Below are positions 8,917 through 18,007 of a DNA stretch of 64,000 nucleotides, one piece after another. Source of the DNA: JADJNY01 sp046349615 (GTDB lineage Bacteria; Planctomycetota; UBA1135; GCA-002686595); assembly GCA_046349615.1 (NCBI GenBank), contig JAXMBZ010000014.1:82878-146877 (forward strand), given 5' to 3'. Below the pieces are notes generated by a model. That model was not told the DNA's origin and did no database searches. It saw nothing but the letters and a program-made list of their open reading frames with translations. The position numbers and the translations under genes are program-made. The first letter of the stretch is position 1, and every line of letters starts with the position of its first letter.

Positions 8917-9672
8917 GCTCGTGAACGTCGTGCACGGCCCGACCGAGATCGTCCCGCTCGGGAGGGTCCCGGTCGCCCCGAACGTCCAGTTCGCCGGGTT
9001 CGCGAGCGCAGCGAGCCAATCCGTCTTGGTCCCGCACGACAGCGCGCCGGTGTCGAACGCCATGAAGTTCTGGCCGGTCGAGTTCTGCGCGAACGTGATC
9101 GCCGTTCCCGCGACGACGGAGAGCCCGGTCGGGACGTCGCCCTCCTGCGCGCTCGTCGCGGGCTCGAAGACGCCCGTGTCGTCGAGGACGAAGAGCATCT
9201 GCTGGTTCGGCGTGTTCAGCGGATCGGATCCCGTGTCGTGTTGGAACACCGTGACCTGATCACCGGATTGCGCGAGCGCGGGGATCGAGAACTGACCGAT
9301 CGCTCCCGGAATCGCGGCGCCGACGTCCCACGTGAAGTCCGGACTCGTCGCGCTCGTGCTCAGGAGGGTGCCGGCGGCGATCGGGTTCACGACCGTGAGG
9401 CGCAGGAGCTGCTCGTTGCCGTCGCCGTCCGCGACCGTGTTGCGGAAGCCCGTGCCCGTCCAACCGTTGTCGGTCAAGTAGAGGACGGTTCCGGCCGGCA
9501 GAGGCGCGAGGTTGACGAGCACGAGCGTGTCGTTCGGCGTGCCGTTGTCGACCCATCCGACGATCGCCACGTCGCCGGCCGAGAGGTTGATCTGCGCTTG
9601 CGCGATCGATGCGCTCGAAACGAGCGCGAGCAGGCAGAGCGGAAGTGTGAGGGAATGGAGAGCACGACGCAT
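8455..9672 (-). CDS. Secreted protein with shared CFGDG C-terminal module
   Basis: A 405-residue exported protein of unknown function. The signal peptide covers residues 1-~27 (LTLPLCLLALVSSASIAQAQ). Residues ~28-250 form a beta-rich domain (INLSAGDVAIVGWVDNGT, VLYLTDNGWTGTGF, IPALAQSGDQVTVFQ) resembling domains often found in secreted proteins with lamin-tail or PEP-CTERM-like architecture; I do not assign it further. The C-terminal ~150 residues are nearly the same as those of the gene at 2549. No catalytic motif is visible. Surface location is likely; the shared module may serve sorting or anchoring, which is inference. Confidence 0.82.
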   Translation of the reverse strand: MRRALHSLTLPLCLLALVSSASIAQAQINLSAGDVAIVGWVDNGTPNDTLVLVNLAPLPAGTVLYLTDNGWTGTGFRNTVADGDGNEQLLRLTVVNPIAAGTLLSTSATSPDFTWDVGAAIPGAIGQFSIPALAQSGDQVTVFQHDTGSDPLNTPNQQMLFVLDDTGVFEPATSAQEGDVPTGLSVVAGTAITFAQNSTGQNFMAFDTGALSCGTKTDWLAALANPANWTFGATGTLPSGTISVGPCTTFTSFCFGDGIDPTHTSACPCGNVGAAGNGCANSVNPNGANLTATGTAAADDVVLSGSGMPATVSCIYLQGDALDDTVFGDGVRCTGGVLLRLRTKNNVGGASSFPDSVETITLSQRGGVTVGSGVVRYYQTYYRNSAALFCPPQTFNVSNGWIVTW

Positions 9673-9982
9673 GATGGGACTCCGCGGTTCGAGGCCTTGG
9701 ACCGGACCCGTGCGATGCTCGCGATTGCATGCTCGTGTTCGATCAACCAGCCGTCAGTCCGTCGTCAATGCGCGCGCCGTGCGCACGCTCCGGCTCGGCT
9801 CTCGGGGGCCGGAGTTCGAAGCGCCGCGTTCGTGGCGCGGCCGAGCGTCGTCCGCGCCTGCGCGGCGATCGCCCTGGGAGCCCGGCGGTTCGGGGCGCGA
9901 ACTCGGCACTCACCACGCGCTTCGCAGCGGAGTTCGATCGAGTCTGCGCGCGGGCCTTGCGCGCGCTTGATTCCAAAGCCGT
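9673..9982. other. Intergenic region between divergent genes
   Basis: 310 bases between the secreted-protein gene (minus) and the zinc-ribbon gene (plus). Both promoters should lie here. No repeat or RNA gene is recognised. Confidence 0.4.
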
Positions 9983-10297
9983 ATGCAGGCGCGCATGGCC
10001 TACGGCACCTATCAGAACGAGCGCCGCTACTGCGCGGCGTGCACGGACTACGTTCCGTTCCTCGCGTCGCCGTTCGCGTGCTTCTGCGCGCGCTGCGGAG
10101 GACCCTCCTTTCTCTTCTCGCCGACGGACATGGAGCGCTTCCGCGACGACGTCCGCGCCTCCATGTCGGCGCCGCGCGGCGGGGTCCAGCTCGTCCGCGC
10201 TGCGAAGCACGGGAAGTCCGAGCGGTCGATCGACGAGATCCCGTGGCCGCCGAAGCCGAGCCGATCACGCGCGCGAGTCGTGCGTCACGCGGGGTGA
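9983..10297 (+). CDS. Small zinc-ribbon protein
   Basis: A 104-residue protein (or 100 from the ATG at 9995). The two CXXC pairs, YCAACTDYV and CFCARCGGPS, sit 18 residues apart and make a plausible zinc ribbon at residues ~17-40. The remainder is basic and low in hydrophobics (DMERFRDDVRASM, KPSRSRARVVRHAG), so it is probably cytoplasmic. No family is recognised; zinc ribbons of this size often bind nucleic acid or other proteins. It stands alone upstream of the aldolase gene. Confidence 0.65.
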   Translation: MQARMAYGTYQNERRYCAACTDYVPFLASPFACFCARCGGPSFLFSPTDMERFRDDVRASMSAPRGGVQLVRAAKHGKSERSIDEIPWPPKPSRSRARVVRHAG

Positions 10298-10463
10298 GAC
10301 GCTCGGGCTGCGTCGCCCCGGCGCGCTCCCCGTGATCCCGGGTCGCGCGCGGAGCCTCGTCGTGTGAGCGGCTCGCGGCGGTCGCGCGCGCAGGCGCTTC
10401 GAGCCGCGCGCGCTCGTTTCGCTCCCGCCCCTGCTTCTGCGCCGACGCGGCGAGTACCCTCTC

Positions 10464-11114
10464 GTGATGCTCTCCATCGACGCCTTCGTCGCGCTCCTCG
10501 CCGAGGAACGCGCCACCGCGATCCTGCGCACGAACGACCGCGAGCTCGCGCGCTCCGCGATGCTCGCCGCGGTGCGCGGCGGTTTCCGCGTCGTCGAGTT
10601 CACGCTGACCGTGCCCGGCGCGATGGACTTGATCGAGGAGTTCGCGCGCATGGACGGCCTCGTCGTCGGCGCGGGCACGGTGCTCGAGGTCGCGGAGGCG
10701 CGCGAGGCCGTGCGGCGCGGCGCGGCGTTCCTCGTGTCGCCCGTGACGGACGAGGCCGTGATCCGCGCGGCGAACGAGCTCGGCGTCGCGTCGATCCCGG
10801 GCGCGCACACGCCGACCGAGTTCCTGCGCGCCCAACGCGCGGGCGCGCCGCTCCAGAAGCTCTTCCCCGCGCCGTCGAACGGTCCGGCGTACGTGCGCGC
10901 GTGCCTCGGGCCGCTGCCGTCCTTGCGCATCGTCCCGACGAGCGGCGTCGACGAACACAACGCGGCCGAGTTCCTCGCGGCGGGTGCGTTCGCGCTCGGC
11001 TTCGTCGCGCCGCTCTTCCAGCCCGAGCTCCTCGCCGCGCGCGACTTCGCCGGGATCGAAGCGCGCGCTCGGCGCCTGAAGTCGATCGTCGCGGCGGCGC
11101 CGCGGCGCGGGTGA
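10464..11114 (+). CDS. eda: KDPG/KHG aldolase family protein
   Basis: A 216-residue class-I aldolase of the 2-keto-3-deoxy-6-phosphogluconate / 4-hydroxy-2-oxoglutarate family, which releases pyruvate from KDPG or KHG. The catalytic Glu is in VVEFTLTVPGA (E45). The Schiff-base Lys is K132 in LQKLFPAP, and the phosphate-binding VSPVTDEAVI, IPGAHTPTE and VPTSGVDEHNAAEFL segments are all present. The length is standard. The start may be the GTG at 10464 or the ATG at 10467. No Entner-Doudoroff partner gene (edd) lies nearby, so the physiological substrate could be another 2-keto-3-deoxy sugar acid. Confidence 0.9.
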   Translation: MMLSIDAFVALLAEERATAILRTNDRELARSAMLAAVRGGFRVVEFTLTVPGAMDLIEEFARMDGLVVGAGTVLEVAEAREAVRRGAAFLVSPVTDEAVIRAANELGVASIPGAHTPTEFLRAQRAGAPLQKLFPAPSNGPAYVRACLGPLPSLRIVPTSGVDEHNAAEFLAAGAFALGFVAPLFQPELLAARDFAGIEARARRLKSIVAAAPRRG

Positions 11115-11299
11115 GCGCGACGTCGCGGCCCGCGCTCCTCCACCCGGCGCGTACCCCCTACGAGGCATGGGCGCGGAACGCGCGGCGACTTACGGTGTGA
11201 GTGTCCAGGCTCTCGGTCGGCGCCGCTTCGTGCGCGCGAGGCCGTGCTCCACGTCGGAGTGAACGCGGCGCGCAGGGCGCTCTTCATCGAGGAAGCGTC

Positions 11300-14200
11300 A
11301 TGTCCACGTCGACTTCGTTCCCGTCGTCCTTCGCGCGTTCCGCCTTCGGCTCGCTCGTCGTGCTCCTCGCGACCACGACCGCTGCGTTCGCGCGGCCGCA
11401 GTCCTCGAGCGCGGGCTCGTGCCTCTCCTTCGACGGCGTCGACGACGCCGTACACGTGGTCCGCAGCGTCGCGCTCGAGCCCGACGAGATCACGATCGAG
11501 ATGTGGGCGTACCTCGACGGGCCGCAGGATTGGAACTCGCGGCTCCTGCGCAAGGGCCTCGACGGCGCGTACTTCATCACCGCCGACATGGACTTCGACC
11601 AGCGCATGCAGATCCTGGTCTCGCAGAACCACCCCGGCGTGCGCGTCTCGGCCAAGGACACGCAGTCGCACACCGCGTACATCGGGAGCTGGCACCACTT
11701 CCTCGGGATCTACGCGACCGATCACGCCGAGTTCTGGGTCGACGGCGAGCAGCGCTCCGTCGTCACGCACGACCTCGGCGCGCTGATCCACCTCCCGCTG
11801 ACCGACCTCTACATCGGCGCGGGCCTGCCGATCACGCTGCAGAACGAGTACTTCGCCGGCCGCATCGACGAAGTCCGCATCTGGAACTACCCGCGCACGG
11901 CCGACGAGATCCGCGCGACGTGGAACCGTTCGCTCACGGGCTCGGAGGCCGGCCTCGTCGCCTACTGGCGCTTCGACGAGGGCGCGGGACAGGTCGCGCA
12001 CGACTCGTCGCCGTACCACCACGACGGCGAACTCGGCGCGAGCAGCGCGGCCGAAGCGAGCGACCCCACGTGGATGAACTCGGAGGCGCCGATCACGGCT
12101 CCGAATTCGATCCTCGGCTTCGGCCGCGTGCGCTTCGACAGCACGTGGAGCCGCGGACCGTTCACGCAGCTCTCCGCGCACGGCTACCACACGCTCGGGC
12201 TGCGCACGGACGGCACCGTCGTCGCGTGGGGCTCGAACTTCTTCGGCGAGTGCGACGTGCCCGCGCTCCCGCCCGGCACCACCTACACGCAGGTGATCGG
12301 CGGCAAGGGTTGGTTCTGGAGCGCCGCGCTGCGCAGCGACGGCAACGTGATCGCGTGGGGCAACGACCATCACCACCTGCAGTCCGTGCCCGCGCTCCCG
12401 CCGGGCGTCGTCTACACGAAGATCGCCGCGGGCAGCACGCACATCGTCGCGCTGCGCAGCGACGGCGCGGTCGTCGCGTGGGGCGACGATTCGTACGGAC
12501 AGCTCGACGTTCCCTCCGCGCCGAGCGGACTCGCGTACGTCGACGTGAACGCGGGCGCGGGCTCGACGGTCGTGCTGCGGAGCGACGGCACGCTCGTCGT
12601 GTACGGGTACGACGCGGACGGGTTGCGCAACGTGCCGCCGCTCCCCGCGGGCACGACGTACCTTTCGGTCGCGACGGGCTACTTCCACATGCTCGCGCTG
12701 CGCAGCGACGGCGAGGTCGTCGCGTGGGGCTACAACGTGCGCGGCCAGTGCGACGTGCCCGCGTTGCCGGCGGGACTCGCGTGGGTCGAGCTCGCCGCGG
12801 GCGCGGAGCACAGCCTCGGGCGCCGCAGCGACGGCTCCGTCGTCGCGTGGGGCTCGAACACGACGGGTCAGTGCGACGTGCCCGCGATCCCGTCGGGCCT
12901 GAGCGTCGTGCAGCTCGCCGGCGGCGGCGAGGACGTGATCTGGGGCCAGTTCCGCGGGCACAGCGTCGCGCTCTTGAGCGACGGCTCGGCGATCGGCTGG
13001 GGCCACAACGAGTACCTCCAGTGCAACGTGCCCGAGCTCGAAGCCGGGCTCTCGTACCTCGAGGTCTCCACGGGCGGCGCGAGCGAGACCGCGGCGGGGC
13101 TCCTCTACACCGCGCCGCACGAGCTCGTGCGCGTGAGCGACGGATCGCTGCGTGCGTTCGGACGCGACGTCGAAGGTCAGTGCGACGTGCCGGCGCTCCC
13201 CGCGGGAACGACGTGGGTCGAAGCGGACGCGGGCGCGCACTTCTTCAGCCTCGGACGGCGCAGCGACGGCGTCGTCGTCGGCTGGGGCGACAACTCGTCG
13301 GGGCAGTGCAACGTGCCCGCGCTGCCGCCGGGACTCCAGTACGTTCAGGTCGCGGCGGGCAACCGTCACGCGCTCGCGCTGCGCAGCGACGGCGAGGTCG
13401 TCGCGTGGGGCGACGATTCGTACGGTCAGAGCGACGTGCCCGCGCTGCCGCCGGGCCTGCGCTACGTCGAGGTCGCCGCGAGCTGGCGGCACAGCGTCGC
13501 GCGCCGCAGCGACGGCGCGGTCGTCGCGTGGGGCTCGAACGCCGCGGGGCAGTGCGACGTGCCCGCGCTCCCGACCGGCGTCGCGTACGTCGGCATCGCC
13601 GCGGGCTTCGAGAGCACGCTCGCGCGCCGCAGCGACGGAACGCTCGTCGCGTGGGGCGACGATTCGATGGGTCAGTCGAGCGTGCCTGCGCTTCCGAGCG
13701 GCGCGAGCTGGATCGGTGTCGCGGCGGGAGCGAACTACGCGAGCGGCGTCGACGAGAGCGCGACCGCGGTCGGGCTCACGAGCGACGGCGAACTCGTCGC
13801 GTGGGGCGACGCGCGCTGGCGCCAGACGAACGTGCCGGCGCTCCCGTCGGGCCGCGCGTGGGGTCAGGTGTCGGCCGGCGGGCTCGCGACGCTCGCGCGC
13901 GTCGACTCGAACGCGCCGTGCCCGCCGCCGTCGACGTACTGCGCGTCGACGCCGAACTCGAGCGGCAACGCGGCGACGATCGGCTGGCTCGGGTCGACGA
14001 GCCTCGCGCGCAACGACTTCGTGCTGACCGTCGACGGCGCGCCGCGCGCTCACTCGGGGATCTTCTTCTACGGGCAGGAAGCGCTGCAGCAGCCGCTCGC
14101 CGACGGCTTCCTCTGCATCAGCCCGTTCACGCCGGGCCTCTTCCGCCTCTACCCCGCGGTGCGGATCGATCCGGCGGGGCACGGCGAGCGTCCGCTCGAC

Positions 14201-14335
14201 TTCGGCGCGCTCCATGGGCTCGGACAGATCACCGCCGGGTCGACGTGGCGCTTCCAGTTCTGGTTCCGCGACTGGGCCGCGGGCGGGACGGGCTCGAACC
14301 TCTCGAACGGGTTGCGCGCGGACTTCTGTCCGTGA
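11300..14335 (+). CDS. Secreted LamG + RCC1-like repeat protein
   Basis: A 1011-residue exported protein. The start at 11300 is chosen because GAGGAAG lies upstream and a signal peptide (SLVVLLATTTAAFA) follows. Residues ~35-260 form a LamG/concanavalin-type domain (CLSFDGVDDAVHV, ITIEMWAYLDG, YFAGRIDEVRIWNYPRT, LVAYWRFDEGAGQ). Then come thirteen ~40-residue repeats of the type LRSDGEVVAWGDDSYGQ, which resemble RCC1/BNR-type propeller blades, some adjacent copies being very similar. The end (~870-1011) is a separate module, YCASTPNSSGNAATIGWLGS...FCP. A carbohydrate- or surface-binding role is likely. It converges with the histidine kinase gene 9 bases away. Confidence 0.87.
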   Translation: MSTSTSFPSSFARSAFGSLVVLLATTTAAFARPQSSSAGSCLSFDGVDDAVHVVRSVALEPDEITIEMWAYLDGPQDWNSRLLRKGLDGAYFITADMDFDQRMQILVSQNHPGVRVSAKDTQSHTAYIGSWHHFLGIYATDHAEFWVDGEQRSVVTHDLGALIHLPLTDLYIGAGLPITLQNEYFAGRIDEVRIWNYPRTADEIRATWNRSLTGSEAGLVAYWRFDEGAGQVAHDSSPYHHDGELGASSAAEASDPTWMNSEAPITAPNSILGFGRVRFDSTWSRGPFTQLSAHGYHTLGLRTDGTVVAWGSNFFGECDVPALPPGTTYTQVIGGKGWFWSAALRSDGNVIAWGNDHHHLQSVPALPPGVVYTKIAAGSTHIVALRSDGAVVAWGDDSYGQLDVPSAPSGLAYVDVNAGAGSTVVLRSDGTLVVYGYDADGLRNVPPLPAGTTYLSVATGYFHMLALRSDGEVVAWGYNVRGQCDVPALPAGLAWVELAAGAEHSLGRRSDGSVVAWGSNTTGQCDVPAIPSGLSVVQLAGGGEDVIWGQFRGHSVALLSDGSAIGWGHNEYLQCNVPELEAGLSYLEVSTGGASETAAGLLYTAPHELVRVSDGSLRAFGRDVEGQCDVPALPAGTTWVEADAGAHFFSLGRRSDGVVVGWGDNSSGQCNVPALPPGLQYVQVAAGNRHALALRSDGEVVAWGDDSYGQSDVPALPPGLRYVEVAASWRHSVARRSDGAVVAWGSNAAGQCDVPALPTGVAYVGIAAGFESTLARRSDGTLVAWGDDSMGQSSVPALPSGASWIGVAAGANYASGVDESATAVGLTSDGELVAWGDARWRQTNVPALPSGRAWGQVSAGGLATLARVDSNAPCPPPSTYCASTPNSSGNAATIGWLGSTSLARNDFVLTVDGAPRAHSGIFFYGQEALQQPLADGFLCISPFTPGLFRLYPAVRIDPAGHGERPLDFGALHGLGQITAGSTWRFQFWFRDWAAGGTGSNLSNGLRADFCP

Positions 14336-14344
14336 GCGCGGCGC

Positions 14345-16288
14345 TCAGCCGGCCGTCGGGCTCTCCGTGATCGCCTCGCGCACCGCGCGCGCGAGCGTCG
14401 CGTCCTCGAACGGCTTCTCGAGCGTGTGCGTGCCCGGGCTCACGCGTCCCTGCTGCACGAGGAGATCGGTCGAGTACGCGGACATGTAGAGCGCGCGCAG
14501 GTCCGGCCGCTCGCGCTTGAGCGCCTCGACGATCTCGGGGCCGCTCGAGTCCGGGAGCACGATGTCGGACAACACGAGGTCGATCTTCCCGTCGCACGCA
14601 CGCGCCTTCTCGAGCGCGCTCTTGCCGTCCTCGGCGAGGACCACGACGTACCCCATCGCCTCGAGCGTGTGCCGCAGCGTGACGCGGATGAGGCGCTCGT
14701 CTTCGACGACGAGCACGCGCCCGCTCGACGTCGCGGGCAGCGTCACCGTCGGAGCGGGAGACGTCTTCACCGACTCCGAGAGCGTCGACGCGCGCTTCGG
14801 GAACAGGATGCGGAAGCAGGTGCCGCGCCCGACCTGGCTGTCGAGCTCGATGCCGCCCGAGAGGCGTTCGACGATCGAGTACACGGTGTAGAGCCCGAGC
14901 CCCGTGCCCGTCCCGATCGGCTTCGTCGTGAAGAACGGCTCGAAGACGCGCGCCTGCGTCTCGGGCGACATGCCCGTGCCCGAGTCCTCCACCTCGAGCG
15001 AAAGGTACGCGCCCGGCGCGAGCGTCCCGCCGCGCGTGACGTGCGGCGCGTGGAACTCGTGCTCGCGCGTCGCGATCCGGAGCTTGCCGCCGCGCGGCAT
15101 CGCGTCGCGCGCGTTCACGGCGAGGTTGAGCAGGACGTGCTCGATGTGCGTCGGGTTCGCGAGGATCGGTCCGCCGCCCGGGCAGAGGTCGAGCGCGAGC
15201 TCGATGTCCTCGCCGATGACCTGGCGCAGCATGCGCGCGGCGACGCGGACGACGTCGTTGAGCTCGCTCGAATGCACGTCGATCGGCTTTCGGCGGCTGA
15301 AGTCGAGCAGGTCGCGCGTGAGCCCCGCTCCGCGGCGCGCGGCCTCCGCGATGTCGTCGATCGGCTCGGCCGCGGGATGGCCGGGTTCGAGCGAGCGCTT
15401 CGCGAGCCCCGCGCAGCCGATCACACCCATGAGGAGGTTGTTGAAGTCGTGCGCGATGCCGCTCGCGAGGCGCGCGATCGCCTCGAGCTTCTGCGCCTGC
15501 TGCAGTTGGTCTTCGAGGCGGCGCTGCTCCTGCTCGGCGCGCTTGCGCGCCGTGATGTCGACGATCGAGGCGAGGACGACGGTGCGTCCGTCGACCTCGA
15601 TCGGGTTGAGGCCGATCTCGATCGGGAGCTCCGTCCCGTCGCGATGGAGCCCATGGAGCTCACGCCCCTCGCCCATCGCGCGGCGGTACGGGCGCGCGAA
15701 GAAGCCGTCGCGCTGGCCGACGTGCTTCCCGCGGAAGCGCTCGGGAACGAGGAGCTCGACGGGGCGGCCGAGCAGCTCCTCCTGCGACCAGCCGAACAGC
15801 CGCTCGATCTCGCGGTTGACGAGGATGATCGCCCCCTGCGAGTCCACCATGATCATCCCGTTGGGCGACGACTCGACGGCGACGCGGAAGCGCGCGGCCG
15901 CGTTCTTGCGCTCGCTGAGGTCGACGATCGAGCTCAGCACGAACACGCCCTCGTCGGAGACGATCGGCGTCAGGGTGATCTCGAGCGGCAGCTCCGTCCC
16001 GTTCGCGCGGCGACCGCGGAGCTCCTTCCCGTCGGCCATCCGGCGCACCCGCGGGTCCTGGAGGAAGTTCGCGCGGTGGCGCAGGTGGGCGTCGCGCAAC
16101 GCCTCCGGGACGAGCACCTCGACGCGCTGGCCGAGCAGCTCCTCGCGGGCGTACCCGAAGAGCTCCTCGACGGCCCGATTGAGGAGCACGATCCGCCCAT
16201 CGCGGTCGGTCATGATCAGGGCCGCCGGGCAGGCCTCGAGGACGGCGCGGAGACGGGCTTCGGTGACGCGGGCGGGGTCGCTGGCCAT
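14345..16288 (-). CDS. PAS-PAS hybrid histidine kinase with receiver domain
   Basis: A 647-residue soluble sensor kinase. It has two PAS domains (~10-125 and ~130-248), each with a C-terminal PAC-like segment ending in DLSERKN and DITARKR. A short coiled coil leads to the phospho-acceptor H-box GIAHDFNNLL (H280). The ATPase domain carries N-box LNLAVNARDAMPRGG, EVEDSGTGM, FEPFFTTKP and TGLGLYTVYSIV. A C-terminal receiver follows, with Asp in LVLSDIVLPDSSG and Lys in LEKPF. No transmembrane segment is seen, so it senses a cytoplasmic signal through PAS. No separate output regulator is adjacent, so its target is unknown. Confidence 0.92.
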   Translation of the reverse strand: MASDPARVTEARLRAVLEACPAALIMTDRDGRIVLLNRAVEELFGYAREELLGQRVEVLVPEALRDAHLRHRANFLQDPRVRRMADGKELRGRRANGTELPLEITLTPIVSDEGVFVLSSIVDLSERKNAAARFRVAVESSPNGMIMVDSQGAIILVNREIERLFGWSQEELLGRPVELLVPERFRGKHVGQRDGFFARPYRRAMGEGRELHGLHRDGTELPIEIGLNPIEVDGRTVVLASIVDITARKRAEQEQRRLEDQLQQAQKLEAIARLASGIAHDFNNLLMGVIGCAGLAKRSLEPGHPAAEPIDDIAEAARRGAGLTRDLLDFSRRKPIDVHSSELNDVVRVAARMLRQVIGEDIELALDLCPGGGPILANPTHIEHVLLNLAVNARDAMPRGGKLRIATREHEFHAPHVTRGGTLAPGAYLSLEVEDSGTGMSPETQARVFEPFFTTKPIGTGTGLGLYTVYSIVERLSGGIELDSQVGRGTCFRILFPKRASTLSESVKTSPAPTVTLPATSSGRVLVVEDERLIRVTLRHTLEAMGYVVVLAEDGKSALEKARACDGKIDLVLSDIVLPDSSGPEIVEALKRERPDLRALYMSAYSTDLLVQQGRVSPGTHTLEKPFEDATLARAVREAITESPTAG

Positions 16289-16426
16289 GGGGATCTACGT
16301 GATTGTGCGCAGAACCCGGGGCTTCGCGCGAGGCTTCGTCCGGACCTTTTCGCGCGCGGTCGCGAAGGCGGAATGAGCGGATGGAGGGGTCCGGGGCTCA
16401 CGCCGCGAAGGAGTGCACGAAACAGG

Positions 16427-16456
16427 GGAAGCGGCGATCGCTCGATCGCCGCTTCC
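16427..16456 (-). terminator. Strong hairpin at end of efflux operon
   Basis: Perfect 14-bp inverted repeat GGAAGCGGCGATCG / CGATCGCCGCTTCC with only CT between the arms (in practice a 12-bp stem with a 6-base loop). It lies 117 bases beyond the stop of the outer-membrane factor gene on its strand. A short CCTGTTTC follows on the minus strand. Placement and stem support a terminator for the efflux operon. Confidence 0.6.
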
Positions 16457-16572
16457 GGGAGGAATCCCCCATCGAGCTTCCCGGGAGCCGCGTCGCTCGC
16501 ATGATCGCGGCACCCCTCGGTGGGGATGCTCAACCCTACCCCGCTCCGGCCCGGTCGCGGGTGACACCCCCG

Positions 16573-18006
16573 TCACGGGGAACGCTCGCCGACCTCTTCG
16601 CCGCGCCGCCACCCGCCGCCGAGCGCGCGGACGAGGAGCACGGTCGTCCGAGCTCGCAGTCCGGCGACCTGGACCTCGGCGCGGCGGGAGTCGAGCTCCG
16701 CGCGCGCGGCGTCGACGACGTCGAGCTGGCTCACGAGGCCCTGCTCGAAGCGCCCGTTCGCGAGCGCGAGCGTCCGCCGTGCCGCCTCGGCCGCGCGCCC
16801 GCGCCACTCGGCCTCCGCGCGCAGCGTCTCGAGGCCGGAGAGCGCGTCCTCGACCTCGCGGAACGCCGAGAGCAGCGTGCCGCGGTACGCAGCCGCGCGC
16901 TCGTCGTACGCCGCGCGCGCGGCGCGTTCGCGTTGCTCGTCGCTGCCGCCGTGCGCGATCGGGATCGTTCCGGCGACGCCGAGCGCGGCCGTGCGGCTCG
17001 ATGCGTCGATCCAACGCGCGAGGTCGGCGCTGACGAAGCCGAGCGTGCCGGTCAGCGAGAGTCGCGGGTACGACTCGCTATCGGCGACGCCGATGCGGGC
17101 AGAGGCCTCGTGCATCCGCGCTACCGCCGACGCGACGTCGGGGCGGCGCCGCAGCAGGTCGGACGGCAGCCCCGTGGGCACGTCGGGCACGGTGAGCGCG
17201 GCGTCGGAGGTCGCGAGCACGAGTTCGGACGGCGCGACGCCGCAGAGCAGCGCGAGCGCGTTCTCGAGCGCCGCGCGGCGGCGTTCGAGCGCGTGGCGCT
17301 CGGCCTCGACGTTCGCGAGCTCCGCTTCGGCGCGGCTCGTGTCGAGCTCGTCGCCGACGCCCGCGCGCGCGCGCCCCGCGAGCATCTCGAGCGCCTCGCG
17401 ACGGATGCGCGCGCCCTCGACGAGCACGGCGAGCTCGCTCCGCGTCGAACGCAGCGCGAGCCAGTCGTCGGCGACCTCCGCGGCGACGGCGAGCGCGAGC
17501 GCGTCGCGGTCGTACTCCGTCGCGAGCGCAGCGGCTTCGGCGGCTTCGCGCGTGCGGCTCAGCCGGCCGAAGAGGTCGAGCTCCCACGCGAGGTCGAAAC
17601 CGACGTCGTGCGTCGTCGCGGTGTAGCCCGCTCCGTTCGCGCCGGGCGGCGTCGCGCGGTTGCCGCTGAAGCGCTCGCGCTCGATCGACACGCCCGCGTC
17701 GACGGTGGGGAACTGCGCGGAGCGCGCGAGCCCCGCCGCGGCGCGTGCCGCTTCGACGCGCGCGGCGGCGGCGACGAGGTCCGTGTCGTTCGCGAGGGCC
17801 TTCTCGACGAGCCGCGCGAGCTCGTCGTCGCCGAACGCGCGCCACCAGGGGCTCGCGTTCGAGAGGAGCGCGCCCTGCGCGGCCGGACCCGCGGACTTCC
17901 ACGCGGCGGGCGTCGGCGGCGTCGGCGCGACGAAGTCGGGACCGACGCGACAGCTCGCGGCGAGGACGACGAGCGCGAGTGGTAGGACGTGCGACGCGCG
18001 CCGCAT
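16573..18006 (-). CDS. RND efflux outer-membrane factor lipoprotein (NodT family)
   Basis: A 477-residue TolC-like outer-membrane channel subunit. The start at 18006 gives a lipoprotein signal with lipobox LAASC (cysteine ~18), followed by VGPDFVAPTPPTPAAW, typical of NodT-family proteins. Two OEP repeats with long helices are present (GFDLAWELDLFGRLSRTREAA and the SYPRLSLTGTLGF region). It would trimerise to form the exit duct of the tripartite pump. Its ATG lies one base after the stop of the adaptor gene. It is the last gene of the operon tetR-RND-MFP-OMF. Confidence 0.92.
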   Translation of the reverse strand: MRRASHVLPLALVVLAASCRVGPDFVAPTPPTPAAWKSAGPAAQGALLSNASPWWRAFGDDELARLVEKALANDTDLVAAAARVEAARAAAGLARSAQFPTVDAGVSIERERFSGNRATPPGANGAGYTATTHDVGFDLAWELDLFGRLSRTREAAEAAALATEYDRDALALAVAAEVADDWLALRSTRSELAVLVEGARIRREALEMLAGRARAGVGDELDTSRAEAELANVEAERHALERRRAALENALALLCGVAPSELVLATSDAALTVPDVPTGLPSDLLRRRPDVASAVARMHEASARIGVADSESYPRLSLTGTLGFVSADLARWIDASSRTAALGVAGTIPIAHGGSDEQRERAARAAYDERAAAYRGTLLSAFREVEDALSGLETLRAEAEWRGRAAEAARRTLALANGRFEQGLVSQLDVVDAARAELDSRRAEVQVAGLRARTTVLLVRALGGGWRRGEEVGERSP

Positions 18007-18007
18007 C

